Assembly (NCBI GenBank): GCA_944322345.1
Contig: CALUOO010000008.1
Coordinates: 89,020-153,019, forward strand
Direction of reading: 5' to 3'
Source of the DNA: an uncultured Bacteroides sp.
GTDB taxonomy: Bacteria; Bacteroidota; Bacteroidia; Bacteroidales; Bacteroidaceae
Length of the DNA: 64,000 nt
Shown: one piece after another, positions 10,329 through 18,320 of the stretch
Position numbering within the stretch: the first letter of the stretch is position 1
Layout of the letters: each line of letters opens with the position of its first letter
The notes under the pieces: model-generated
Told to the model about the DNA's origin: nothing
The model's input: only the letters and a program-made list of their open reading frames with translations
Database searches by the model: none
Translations under genes and position numbers: made by a program

Positions 10329-10512
10329 CCGTATGTCATGCCTCATGACTCCCGTATGTCGTGTCTCATGACTCCCGTATGTCGTGTCTCATGACTCCCG
10401 TATGTCGTGTCTCATGACTCCCGTATGTCATGCCTCATGACTCCCGTATGTCATGGCTCATGACTCCCGTATGTCGTAACTCATGACATCCGTATGTTGT
10501 AAAACATAAGGA
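10329..10512. repeat. 23-bp palindromic tandem array (8 copies)
   Basis: Units start at 10329, 10352, 10375, 10398, 10421, 10444, 10467 and 10490, an exact 23-bp period. Each unit contains an inverted repeat GTCATGnnnCATGAC (first arm often GTCGTG, a G-T pair in RNA) joined by TCCCGTAT. The last unit is degenerate. There are no unique spacers and no cas genes. The array ends about 50 bp before the -7 box of the HU-related gene at 10630. Intergenic sequence 10241-10629 otherwise holds only the terminator and promoter listed. Confidence 0.93.
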
Positions 10513-10538
10513 CAGTCTCTCATTTTTTGAGAAGAAAG

Positions 10539-10569
10539 CTTGTGTAGCATGTAAGAATCTGTATCTTTG
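10539..10569 (+). promoter_or_regulatory. Promoter of HU-related gene 10630
   Basis: CTTG at 10539-10542 (-33 like), 19-bp spacer, then TATCTTTG (exact TAnnTTTG) at 10562-10569. It lies just after the 23-bp array and about 60 bp before the ATG. Confidence 0.55.
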
Positions 10570-10629
10570 TGACATTAACCGCCGGACGGATATTCACGGG
10601 TCGTCTGTCCGACATAAATCTGAAGCCAT

Positions 10630-11154
10630 ATGTATAAGTATAAGCTTGTAAAGAAGGGAAACCCGCAAGACAAAGCGGCTCCCAAGAAGTGGTACGCCAC
10701 TGCTCTTAGTGAAAAACCGCAGACGGTGAAAGCGATGACCCGCTCGGCAACTGAGAATACCACCACCGCCCCCATCGAAATGGAGAGTTCGTTCCAACTT
10801 TTCGGCAACCATGCTACTCAGCAGCTGCTACAGGGGCATACGGTCAAGGTGGGCGAACTGGGGACACTGCGCGTCACCTTCAAGAGTGACGGTGCGGAAG
10901 ATATCCGCGATTTCAATCCACAGACCATGATTAAAGAACCCCGCATACTGTTTACTCCCAGCAAGGAGTTCCGCGAAGCGGTGATTAATGGGCTCCAGTT
11001 CCAGAATGGAGGAGTGCTGGACGAGGGCATTAACTACGCAAGCGTGGTGGACTACTGCAAGGCCAAGGGCATCGACCCCAGTGGCAGCGGCAGCACGGCC
11101 GGCGGCGGAAGTGGCGAGGGTGACGGCGGTGAATCGCCCGACCCGATTGTATAG
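10630..11154 (+). CDS. HU-related DNA-binding protein with ESPDPIV tail
   Basis: 174 residues. MYKYKLVKKGNPQDKAAPKK WYAT and a following HU-like fold (GHTVKVGELGTLRVTFKS, then FTPSKEFREAV) match the long HU-related proteins of Bacteroidales (TIGR01201 type), which are longer than true HU and may bind DNA. After residue ~150 comes a Gly/Ser/Asp-rich linker ending in ESPDPIV at the very C-terminus. The same terminal peptide ends three other genes in this window (22319, 42802, 57817), two with different N-terminal domains. Monocistronic: own promoter, palindromic repeat array upstream, hairpin terminator downstream. Fold assignment is by pattern; tail function unknown. Confidence 0.8.
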   Translation: MYKYKLVKKGNPQDKAAPKKWYATALSEKPQTVKAMTRSATENTTTAPIEMESSFQLFGNHATQQLLQGHTVKVGELGTLRVTFKSDGAEDIRDFNPQTMIKEPRILFTPSKEFREAVINGLQFQNGGVLDEGINYASVVDYCKAKGIDPSGSGSTAGGGSGEGDGGESPDPIV

Positions 11155-11171
11155 GCTGATTGGTGGATAAG

Positions 11172-11230
11172 AGAAATGCAGTGCCTGGCGGATGCGAGAC
11201 CCGTGCCGCAAGCACTGCATTTCTTGTTTC
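11172..11230. terminator. Bidirectional terminator between HU-related gene and pstB
   Basis: AGAAATGCAGTGC (11172-11184) pairs perfectly with GCACTGCATTTCT (11212-11224) over a 27-nt loop, between two convergent genes. A-rich and T-rich flanks fit use in both directions. Confidence 0.65.
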
Positions 11231-11246
11231 CGAGTGTCGGCAAGGC

Positions 11247-12017
11247 TTATCCCATCTTTCCGGTGAGATAGGCGCTGGTACGCTCGTCCCTCGGTGTCTT
11301 GAACATCGTCGAGGTGAGGTCGTACTCTATCAGTTCGCCCATGTACATGAACATCGAACGGTCGGATATGCGCATCGCCTGCGACATGTTGTGTGTCACG
11401 ATAAGTATAGTCACTTCCTGCTTCAGACTGTCCATCAGCCCCTCGATGTGCTTCGTGGCAATGGGGTCGAGCGCCGACGTGGGTTCGTCCATCAGCAGTA
11501 TGTCCGGCTGCAATGCCAGCGAACGGGCGATGCAGAGACGCTGTTGCTGCCCTCCGGAGAGGAACGTCCCGCGTTTCGTGAGCGAGTCCTTCACTTCGTC
11601 CCACAGGGCGACGTTACGCAGGTTGCGCTCCACAATCTCGTCCTTCTCCGCTTTCGACAGACGGATGCCGTTCAGGATGTATCCCGCCAGCACGTTGTCG
11701 TAGATGTTCATTGTGGGGAAGGGGTTGGGACGCTGGAACACCATGCCTATGCGGCGGCGTTCCTCCATGGGATGCATGGCCAGCACGTTCTCGCCGTTGA
11801 GCAGGATTTCGCCCGTCACGCGAATGTTCTTATACAACTCGTGCATGCGGTTGACGGCACGCAGCAGCGTGCTCTTTCCGCATCCCGATGGCCCCATGAT
11901 GGCGGTGATGGTGTTCTTCTCGATGTCGGCCGTGACATGTTTCACTGCCATCGTGTCCGACGTGTATGATATGCATACATCCTTTATCTGAAGGATGGGA
12001 TCTGTTATATTTTCCAT
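11247..12017 (-). CDS. pstB: Phosphate ABC transporter ATP-binding protein PstB
   Basis: 256 residues. Walker A is GPSGCGKSTLLR, the signature LSGGQQQRLCIARSLA, Walker B ILLMDEPTSALDP, and the H-loop IVTHNM; RPNPFPTMNIYDNV is characteristic of PstB. It powers high-affinity phosphate import through PstC/PstA. It overlaps pstA by 13 bp and is the last gene of the operon; phoU, often next, is absent and the next gene is convergent. Confidence 0.97.
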   Translation of the reverse strand: MENITDPILQIKDVCISYTSDTMAVKHVTADIEKNTITAIMGPSGCGKSTLLRAVNRMHELYKNIRVTGEILLNGENVLAMHPMEERRRIGMVFQRPNPFPTMNIYDNVLAGYILNGIRLSKAEKDEIVERNLRNVALWDEVKDSLTKRGTFLSGGQQQRLCIARSLALQPDILLMDEPTSALDPIATKHIEGLMDSLKQEVTILIVTHNMSQAMRISDRSMFMYMGELIEYDLTSTMFKTPRDERTSAYLTGKMG

Positions 12018-12874
12018 TTCTTTGCTATACGCTTGGCTAATAGGTTAAGACATAATACGAAGGTGAGCAGGAAGAGCGAGGCTCCCCATATGAGGCTCTG
12101 CAGGTTGGGGTCGTTGAAGAACTCCCATATGAGCAGTGGCACGGCAGACATGGGTTTCAACATGTTCCAGCTTATGGCTGCCCCGCCCAGAGCCGTAAAC
12201 ATCAGTGGCGCCGTCTCGCCTACCACACGTGAGATGGCAAGCAGTATGCCGGTGAAGATACTTCCCAGTGCCGAGGGTAGCATCACTTGCAGCATCACCC
12301 TCCAGTAACTGCCGCCCAAGGCAAGACCTGCCTCCTTGAGTGTCTCGGGAAGCACCTTCATTGTCTCCTCCGTAGAACGTATGATGAGTGGCAGCATCAT
12401 GATGAATAGCGCGACGCTACCTGCGAAAGCTGAGTAACCCTTCATGGGTACCACGACCCAGATGTAGGTAATGATGCCGATGATGATGGAGGGCGTTCCC
12501 TGCAACAGGTCGGTGAGGTAACTGACGAGGATGGCAAACCAGTTCTTGCGGTATTCCGACAGACAGATGCCACAGAATATGCCTACGGGAATGGCGACCA
12601 CGGCAGCCAGTAACAGCATGAGGAAGGTACCTACAATGCCGTTGGCGATGCCTCCGGGAATCTCTTCGCCTGCCGACGCTGCCATCATTGCCTTGTAGGC
12701 ATTGGGGGTGGCTTCGGTCAGGAACGACCATCCCAGCTGCTGCCATCCTTTAATCAGTACCTCGCCCAGAATGGCGAGCAGGGGGATGGCTGTGAGACCT
12801 GCCAGCACGCATACTGCTATATAGAGCAGGCGGCTTTTAAGGATGCGGATACGGATATTTGAATCGTGTAACAT
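12005..12874 (-). CDS. pstA: Phosphate ABC transporter permease PstA
   Basis: 289 residues with six hydrophobic segments and the binding-protein-dependent permease loop (EAGLALGGSYWRVMLQVMLP, the EAA motif that contacts PstB). It starts with a hydrophobic segment near residues 14-35 and contains SIIIGIITYIWVVVPM. It forms the inner-membrane channel with PstC. It lies 12 bp after pstC and overlaps pstB. Confidence 0.95.
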   Translation of the reverse strand: MLHDSNIRIRILKSRLLYIAVCVLAGLTAIPLLAILGEVLIKGWQQLGWSFLTEATPNAYKAMMAASAGEEIPGGIANGIVGTFLMLLLAAVVAIPVGIFCGICLSEYRKNWFAILVSYLTDLLQGTPSIIIGIITYIWVVVPMKGYSAFAGSVALFIMMLPLIIRSTEETMKVLPETLKEAGLALGGSYWRVMLQVMLPSALGSIFTGILLAISRVVGETAPLMFTALGGAAISWNMLKPMSAVPLLIWEFFNDPNLQSLIWGASLFLLTFVLCLNLLAKRIAKKWKI

Positions 12875-12886
12875 TTCTCGACTAAG

Positions 12887-13744
12887 TTATACGTGCTGTG
12901 CACGGCGAATTAATACTTTGCCTATCATGTTGATGATGGCGGTAATGAGGAACAGCAACAGCCCGATGGCTATGAGTGACGAGAGCTTCAGTCCGTCTGC
13001 CTCACCAAACTGGTTGGCAATGATACTGGCCATCGTATTGCCCGTAGTGCGTAGCGTGTCGGGAATCTGATTCGTGTTTCCTATCAGCATAGTGACGGTC
13101 ATCGTCTCGCCCAACGCACGTCCGATGGCAAGGATGTATGCCGAGAATATTCCCGACCCAGCCATGGGAAAGATGACCCTTCGGATGACTTCCGCCCTTG
13201 TAGCTCCCATGGCGTATGCCCCCTCCTTCAGGTCGGCCGGTACCATCTTGATGAACTCTGCGCTCAGTGAAGCCGCGTAGGGGACTATCATGATGGCAAG
13301 CACAAAGGCTGCCGTCAATATTCCCGAGCCTTGCGGCGACAGGTTGAGATGCATGAATACGTTGCGCAGTACGTAGAATCCCCACAGACCGTAGATAATC
13401 GAAGGGATGCCCGCAAGCAGGTCGGTGACTGTACCTAAGATAGTCGCAATCTTCTTACCCTTGAAATACTCTCCGGTGAACAGAGCTACCGGCAGTGAGA
13501 AGGGGATACACATCAGCAACGCCAATATCGTGGTAAGCAACGTGCCGGTGATGAACGGCAGGGCACCGTAGCTCTCTTTGCCTGCCGTAGTTACCCAGTC
13601 GTCAGAGAAGATGAAGTGCCAGAAGCCGAAGTGTTCGAACGCCCCAGAGGCGTCAACCGTCAGCGAGTAGACAATTCCCCCTCCAATCACCGGGATAACG
13701 ACTGCCGAGAGGATAAGGAGTGCTCTGAAAATTTTATCTTGCAT
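12887..13744 (-). CDS. pstC: Phosphate ABC transporter permease PstC
   Basis: 285 residues, MQDKIFRALLILSAVVIPVIG start, multiple transmembrane helices, with GIPSIIYGLWGFYVL and EGAYAMGATRAEVIRRVIFP (EAA loop) typical of PstC. Partner of PstA in the inner membrane. Eleven bp separate it from pstS upstream. Confidence 0.95.
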   Translation of the reverse strand: MQDKIFRALLILSAVVIPVIGGGIVYSLTVDASGAFEHFGFWHFIFSDDWVTTAGKESYGALPFITGTLLTTILALLMCIPFSLPVALFTGEYFKGKKIATILGTVTDLLAGIPSIIYGLWGFYVLRNVFMHLNLSPQGSGILTAAFVLAIMIVPYAASLSAEFIKMVPADLKEGAYAMGATRAEVIRRVIFPMAGSGIFSAYILAIGRALGETMTVTMLIGNTNQIPDTLRTTGNTMASIIANQFGEADGLKLSSLIAIGLLLFLITAIINMIGKVLIRRAQHV

Positions 13745-13755
13745 ACACTCAATCC

Positions 13756-14814
13756 TTATTTCAGAATAGTCTGACCGTCATAAGTGACCGTCTTTAGGTT
13801 CTGCAGACTCAGTTCGATGGCTTTCTTTGGCAGCGGTGCATAATGTACGGTAGCTGTCGTCTGCTGTATGCTGTCGCTAAGCATATATTGCATCAGATCG
13901 AGTGTAGCCTCTGCCTGTGCCTTGGTACGGTCAGAGTAGTTCTGTTCCTTATAGATGAGCAGCCAAGTGAAACAACTGATCGGGTATGCTCCTGCAGCGT
14001 CAGCGTCAGTGATAGAGCAACGTGTGTCCTGAGGAATCTCACCTGCCGCAGCCGAGATACTTTCGGTAGAAGGAACAATCAGTTCACCACGTTTGTTGAT
14101 GACACTTGCGTAAGCCAGTTTCTGTGCGAAAGCGTATTCAGAACCGATATATCCCAGTGAGTAGGGAGTCTGTGCGATAATACCAGCTACTCCGGGATTT
14201 CCTTTGGCAGCCTGTCCTACGGGGAAATCTACAGTCTTACCGGCTCCGTAAGTGTTTTTCCAGTTCTCACTAACCTTAGACAAATAATCTGTGAATACAA
14301 AAGTAGTTCCACTACCGTCTGAGCGATAAGCTAAAATAATTTTCTTTGCAGGTAGTTTTACATCCGGATTTAGCTGTTGAAGGCGTGCATCGTTCCAGTC
14401 AGTAATCTTTCCTGCATAGATATCGGCAATCACATCTCCCGAAAGATTTAAAGATTTGACCTCTGGTAAATTATATGCTAATACTACAGCCCCCATACAT
14501 GTTGGAATATGCACTACAGGCTTCATCTCTTTCATTTCACTGTCACTAAGGAAAGCATCGCTTCCAGCGAAATCGACAATTCCGTCTTTCAGGTTGCGTA
14601 CACCGCCACCACTACCTATTCCACCATAAGCAACTTTGTCATTATGGGTCGCTCCATATCCTTCAAATGACATATTATAAAAAGGTAACGGGAATGTGGC
14701 TCCTGCTCCTGTTAGTTCTACTGATTCACGACCATTAGCCGCTTTTTGTCCACTGCAGGCTGCAAATGAAACAAGCATAACACCTGCTACTAATGATAAA
14801 TAAAACTTTTTCAT
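13756..14814 (-). CDS. pstS: Periplasmic phosphate-binding lipoprotein PstS
   Basis: 352 residues. Signal peptide with lipobox: MKKFYLSLVAGVMLVSFAAC. The mature N-terminus has the PstS signature ELTGAGATFPLPFYNMSF, then SGGGVRNLKDGIVDFAGSDA and AYRSDGSGTTFVFTDYLSK, which line the phosphate-binding cleft. It delivers phosphate to PstCA. Anchored by lipid in the periplasm. A porin gene lies 37 bp upstream on the same strand, suggesting a joint operon. Confidence 0.96.
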   Translation of the reverse strand: MKKFYLSLVAGVMLVSFAACSGQKAANGRESVELTGAGATFPLPFYNMSFEGYGATHNDKVAYGGIGSGGGVRNLKDGIVDFAGSDAFLSDSEMKEMKPVVHIPTCMGAVVLAYNLPEVKSLNLSGDVIADIYAGKITDWNDARLQQLNPDVKLPAKKIILAYRSDGSGTTFVFTDYLSKVSENWKNTYGAGKTVDFPVGQAAKGNPGVAGIIAQTPYSLGYIGSEYAFAQKLAYASVINKRGELIVPSTESISAAAGEIPQDTRCSITDADAAGAYPISCFTWLLIYKEQNYSDRTKAQAEATLDLMQYMLSDSIQQTTATVHYAPLPKKAIELSLQNLKTVTYDGQTILK

Positions 14815-14851
14815 TGCTATTAATCTTTGTTTTGAACGTACATAAATTATT

Positions 14852-15844
14852 TTATAAAACGAAAGACGCGTTTAAATAGACGTAATATTGATTGTTCATC
14901 TCTGATTGTTTAGGAGACCATATACGAAAATTTGGAGCTATTTTGATGTTTTTCCCTAATTTGAATTCAACTCCAGCTATACCTTGCATGCCGTCGTCTG
15001 TTTCATTCCATTTATCTTTTGAAGTGAGATAATCCCACCGACCAAAAACTCCTACAGATTTTCCTATACGGGTTTGAGTGTACACTGATACTCCGCTTTG
15101 GTTCTGTTTTTCTACAAAATCCGTATTAGTTTGATAATTATATTCTACAGCCAATGAGAAAGCATTGTTTTTGTATCCGGCAAAGGTTGCTATGTTAGTT
15201 ATTCCCTTATCTCCTTTTGCAGTAGCTTCATTATAGGAAGCATATGCTCTAATAACTAGTTCTTTAATAGGAGAAATGGTGATCCCACCTCCGTATTGCA
15301 AGCCATCTTTGACTTGTATCTTTTTATATCCTTCTCCATTAACAATAATAGCATCGGCCGATATATATTTATTGAATTGATATGCTACATTAATACCTAA
15401 ATCTGCGCTACTTCCGAATTTATATTCATCCTGAAAAGACTTCATAATATAACGCTTTTCCCAAAAATCTTCTTGTAATTTGAATTGAGTTGTACTAATA
15501 AGCCCGGCATTGATTATCCATGAATTATGCTTCCATGAAATCAAGGCGTTTTTGAGATAACCTATGCGTTGATGATCATTTATTTGATTAGATTTTCCAA
15601 AATCTGCTATTGCTTTTATTTGTAAATTGGGTGAAAGATTGTATTGATAGCCCAAGTATGCTCTACTTAAATCAAATCCCCGATCGTTGTTTGCTGAACC
15701 GAATCCTGAATGCAAATTTGAAAAGATGGTAATAATTGCTTTCCCTTTATCTTTTGTTTTTTCTTCTTTAACTATATTTTGAGCAGACACATAGAATGTC
15801 ATAAGAAATATGAATATAGTACAAATAATTCCTTTCTTTCTCAT
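14852..15844 (-). CDS. Outer-membrane porin, probably phosphate-related, heading the pst operon
   Basis: 330 residues from ATG 15844 (MRKKGIICTIFIFLMTFYVSAQ signal peptide); an in-frame ATG six codons upstream also exists. The rest alternates polar and hydrophobic residues with repeated aromatic belts and ends ...YVYLNASFVL with a C-terminal aromatic pattern, as in beta-barrels. FDLSRAYLGYQYNLSPNLQIKAI resembles phosphate-selective porins O/P. It probably lets phosphate cross the outer membrane for PstS. AT-richer than the pst genes. Substrate is inferred from position. Confidence 0.75.
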   Translation of the reverse strand: MRKKGIICTIFIFLMTFYVSAQNIVKEEKTKDKGKAIITIFSNLHSGFGSANNDRGFDLSRAYLGYQYNLSPNLQIKAIADFGKSNQINDHQRIGYLKNALISWKHNSWIINAGLISTTQFKLQEDFWEKRYIMKSFQDEYKFGSSADLGINVAYQFNKYISADAIIVNGEGYKKIQVKDGLQYGGGITISPIKELVIRAYASYNEATAKGDKGITNIATFAGYKNNAFSLAVEYNYQTNTDFVEKQNQSGVSVYTQTRIGKSVGVFGRWDYLTSKDKWNETDDGMQGIAGVEFKLGKNIKIAPNFRIWSPKQSEMNNQYYVYLNASFVL

Positions 15845-15945
15845 TGTTATTTTATCTTTCATTATTTATCGGTACAAAGGTCTGAAAAGCATATTACATT
15901 TTTGTTTCAAATATTTAAATATAATATTACATGCTTTTCTGATAA

Positions 15946-15984
15946 TAAAACAAAACAGGCTCATTTTCAATGAAATGAGCCTGT
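15946..15984 (-). terminator. Terminator of RNase G gene
   Basis: Perfect 12-bp stem ACAGGCTCATTT / AAATGAGCCTGT (15955-15966, 15973-15984) with a 6-nt loop, followed on the minus strand by TTGTTTTATT. It lies 21 bp after the RNase G stop. Confidence 0.85.
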
Positions 15985-16005
15985 TAATAAAAAGTATTTT
16001 ATCAG

Positions 16006-17580
16006 TTATTTAATCTCAATTTCTTCCTTCATGTCAATTTCTTCTTTATTTATATCATAGAACACATATTGTAAGAAAGCTAATTTTTGATTAGGAATAA
16101 CTTTGATCCCAAATCCATATTGTAATTGCCACTTTCGTTTTAAAGAAACCAATCCCTGATTAATGTAAGCTGCTACATATGGATGAACGTGTAACGAGAA
16201 TTTTTTTATCTTCAGTTTATTGACCAAATAATCAATTTTACTCTCTAAAGTATCCGTAAATAGAATAGACGATTTAATAGTACCTTTCCCAAAACAAGTA
16301 GGACATGTTTCCGTTGTATTGACATCCATTGCTGGACGTACTCGCTGACGTGTAATCTGCATCAGACCAAATTTACTGAGAGGTAAAATATTATGCTTTG
16401 CTCTATCTTTTTGCATGTTGGAGCACATACGTTCATAAAGCTTCTGGCGATTTTCTGCTTCACTCATATCAATAAAATCGACTACGATAATACCTCCCAT
16501 ATCTCTTAGCCGTAATTGACGTGCTAGTTCATCGGCTGCTCCTAGATTTACTTCTAGTGCATTCCCTTCTTGCCCGTTGGCATTTTTAGTACGATTGCCA
16601 CTATTGACATCAACGACATGAAGTGCTTCTGTATGTTCAATAATCAGATAAGCACCACTTTTATAGGAAACCGTTTTGCCAAACGAAGACTTTATTTGTT
16701 TAGTAATACCGAAATTGTCATAGATAGGAAGCTGACCTTTATACTGCTTAACAATATTAGCGCGTTCTGGTGCAATTAGAGTAACATAGTCTTTAATCTC
16801 ATTATACACAGCCTCGTCGTTCACGTATATATTTTCAAAAGAAGGATTGAAGAGATCACGTAACAATCCTACGGCACGACTTGTTTCTTCATAAATTAGT
16901 GTAGGGAACTTTGTAGCCTTTTGTACTTTTATCATGGCATCTTCCCAATGCTTTAACAATACTCTAAGTTCTCCGTCAAGTTCTGCAACACGTTTGCCTT
17001 CGGCTACAGTGCGGACTATGACACCAAAATTTTTCGGTTTAATGCTCATCAACAGTTGTTTGAGACGAGCACGCTCTTCGCTAGATTTAATTTTTTGTGA
17101 TACGGAAACTTTGTCATTAAACGGAATCAATACCAAATACCGCCCAGCAAAAGATATTTCAGATGTCAACCTTGGTCCTTTGGTAGAAATTGGTTCCTTG
17201 ACAATCTGAACTACTACTTCTTGTCCGACTTTTAAAGTATTAGATACTGTTCCTTCTTTATCAAGGTCTGGAAGTAAAGTTGCTTTGCTGATAGAATTCA
17301 GCTTTTTCTTGTCACTTAGTGTCTGTTTTACAAATTTTTCAAGAGAGTTAAATTGAGGCCCAAGGTCTAAATAATGAAGGAAAGCGTCTTTCTCGTAACC
17401 AACATCCACAAAACAAGCATTCAGTCCTGGCATTAATTTTTTGATGCGTCCTAAATATATATTACCCACCGAGAAAGAAATATTTCTTCCCTCACTTTGA
17501 AGTTCCACCAGGCTTTTGTCTTCGAGCAGAGCGATGGATACTTCTTTGGGCTGTACATCTACTACTAATTCGCTTGTCAC
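16006..17580 (-). CDS. rng: Ribonuclease G (Rne/Rng family)
   Basis: 524 residues. N-terminal S1-like RNA-binding part (GNIYLGRIKKLMPGLNACFVDVGYEKDAFLH as consecutive motifs), then the RNase E/G catalytic part with the Mg-binding Asp clusters in HVVDVNSGNRT and GGIIVVDFIDMS, and the Zn-link cysteines in CPTCFGKG. Length fits RNase G rather than the much longer RNase E. It is an endoribonuclease for rRNA 5' processing and mRNA decay in the cytosol. A small COX24-like gene and HU lie upstream on the same strand. Confidence 0.95.
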   Translation of the reverse strand: MTSELVVDVQPKEVSIALLEDKSLVELQSEGRNISFSVGNIYLGRIKKLMPGLNACFVDVGYEKDAFLHYLDLGPQFNSLEKFVKQTLSDKKKLNSISKATLLPDLDKEGTVSNTLKVGQEVVVQIVKEPISTKGPRLTSEISFAGRYLVLIPFNDKVSVSQKIKSSEERARLKQLLMSIKPKNFGVIVRTVAEGKRVAELDGELRVLLKHWEDAMIKVQKATKFPTLIYEETSRAVGLLRDLFNPSFENIYVNDEAVYNEIKDYVTLIAPERANIVKQYKGQLPIYDNFGITKQIKSSFGKTVSYKSGAYLIIEHTEALHVVDVNSGNRTKNANGQEGNALEVNLGAADELARQLRLRDMGGIIVVDFIDMSEAENRQKLYERMCSNMQKDRAKHNILPLSKFGLMQITRQRVRPAMDVNTTETCPTCFGKGTIKSSILFTDTLESKIDYLVNKLKIKKFSLHVHPYVAAYINQGLVSLKRKWQLQYGFGIKVIPNQKLAFLQYVFYDINKEEIDMKEEIEIK

Positions 17581-17627
17581 TGTTTCCTTTCCTTAAAAAA
17601 TTTATACTAATTGAATCTCATTAGAGT

Positions 17628-17720
17628 GAACAATATTCATTGCATATTGTTCATTAGGAGCTTTTCATTTACACAAAGAACAAACTTGAAAGACAGTTTT
17701 GCTTCGCAAGTTTGTTCTTT
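17628..17720 (-). terminator. Two consecutive hairpins between COX24-like gene and rng
   Basis: Hairpin one: AAAGAACAAACTTG (17675-17688) pairs perfectly with CAAGTTTGTTCTTT (17707-17720). Hairpin two: GAACAATAT (17628-17636) pairs with ATATTGTTC (17644-17652). Reading the minus strand, the first follows the COX24-like gene and the second precedes rng by about 48 bp. They may terminate the upstream unit or act as a processing or attenuation site in the rng leader. Neither has a strong U-tract on the minus strand. Confidence 0.5.
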
Positions 17721-17747
17721 ATTCTGTTTTTGACTCAGACTTAAAAA

Positions 17748-17840
17748 TTATTTTTTGCTTTTATGTCTGTTTTTTCTTAGTCTTTTTTTACGCTTGTGCG
17801 TAGACATTTTATGTCTTTTTTTCTTTTTTCCACTTGGCAT
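17748..17840 (-). CDS. AURKAIP1/COX24 (mS38-like) domain mini-protein, 30 aa
   Basis: A 30-codon ORF, ATG at 17840, stop TAA at 17748-17750. It encodes MPSGKKKKRHKMSTHKRKKR and then LRKNRHKSKK: almost only Lys, Arg and His. This pattern matches the tiny basic AURKAIP1/COX24-domain proteins annotated in Bacteroidota, related to mitochondrial ribosomal protein mS38, so a ribosome-bound role is likely. It lies 36 bp after the HU gene on the same strand. Too short for default gene callers, but the composition and start are distinctive. Confidence 0.8.
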   Translation of the reverse strand: MPSGKKKKRHKMSTHKRKKRLRKNRHKSKK

Positions 17841-17876
17841 AGCTTCACAATTTTATGGGTTAATACTCTTGTTTAT

Positions 17877-18152
17877 TTATTTCTTTACTGAAATTGTAAA
17901 TGTCTTAGCCGGTTTGAAAGCCGGAATGTTATGTTCCGGGATAATAATCGTAGTATTCTTAGATATATTACGAGCAGTTTTTTGCGCTCTTTTCTTTACT
18001 ATGAAACTGCCGAATCCACGCAAATATACATTCTCATCATTTGACAAGGAATCTTTTACACTATCCATAAAAGCTTCTACTGTTGTAAGGACTGTAGCCT
18101 TGTCAATGCCGGTTTTCTTTGCAATCTCGTTTACAATATCTGCTTTAGTCAT
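17877..18152 (-). CDS. HU family DNA-binding protein
   Basis: 91 residues, a normal-length HU: MTKADIVNEIAKKTGIDKAT start, the dimer core VYLRGFGSFIVKKR, and the DNA-binding arm followed by IPEHNIPAFKPAKTF. It bends and compacts DNA as a homodimer in the nucleoid. Contrast with the longer HU-related proteins at 10630 and 57817. The COX24-like mini-gene follows it. Confidence 0.95.
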   Translation of the reverse strand: MTKADIVNEIAKKTGIDKATVLTTVEAFMDSVKDSLSNDENVYLRGFGSFIVKKRAQKTARNISKNTTIIIPEHNIPAFKPAKTFTISVKK

Positions 18153-18289
18153 TTCTAAAAAATATTATTAATATGTTATCGCTAAATTTTTGGTGTGCAA
18201 ATATATAGCTTTTTCGTCTCTCAGAAAAATATATTCTGCACATTTTTGCAAAAAATAGGGGGATTGAATTGCCTTATGACCAAAAGAAG

Positions 18290-18297
18290 TATTTTTG
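18290..18297 (+). promoter_or_regulatory. -7 box TATTTTTG ahead of mutY
   Basis: Exact TAnnTTTG match, placing the start of transcription near 18304. It therefore excludes the upstream in-frame ATGs at 18195 and supports the mutY start at 18321. Confidence 0.55.
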
Positions 18298-18320
18298 TGC
18301 GATTTTTAGGATATATGATA

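Noticed and set aside
10329-10512. Possible CRISPR array (23-bp repeats)
   Set aside because: Units are contiguous with no unique spacers, each repeat is itself palindromic, and no cas genes are present.
15955-15984. Similarity of GAGCCTGTT in the rng terminator to the IS end at 63928
   Set aside because: Only 9-10 bases shared; the first is a perfect short hairpin with a T-rich tail, fully explained as a terminator.
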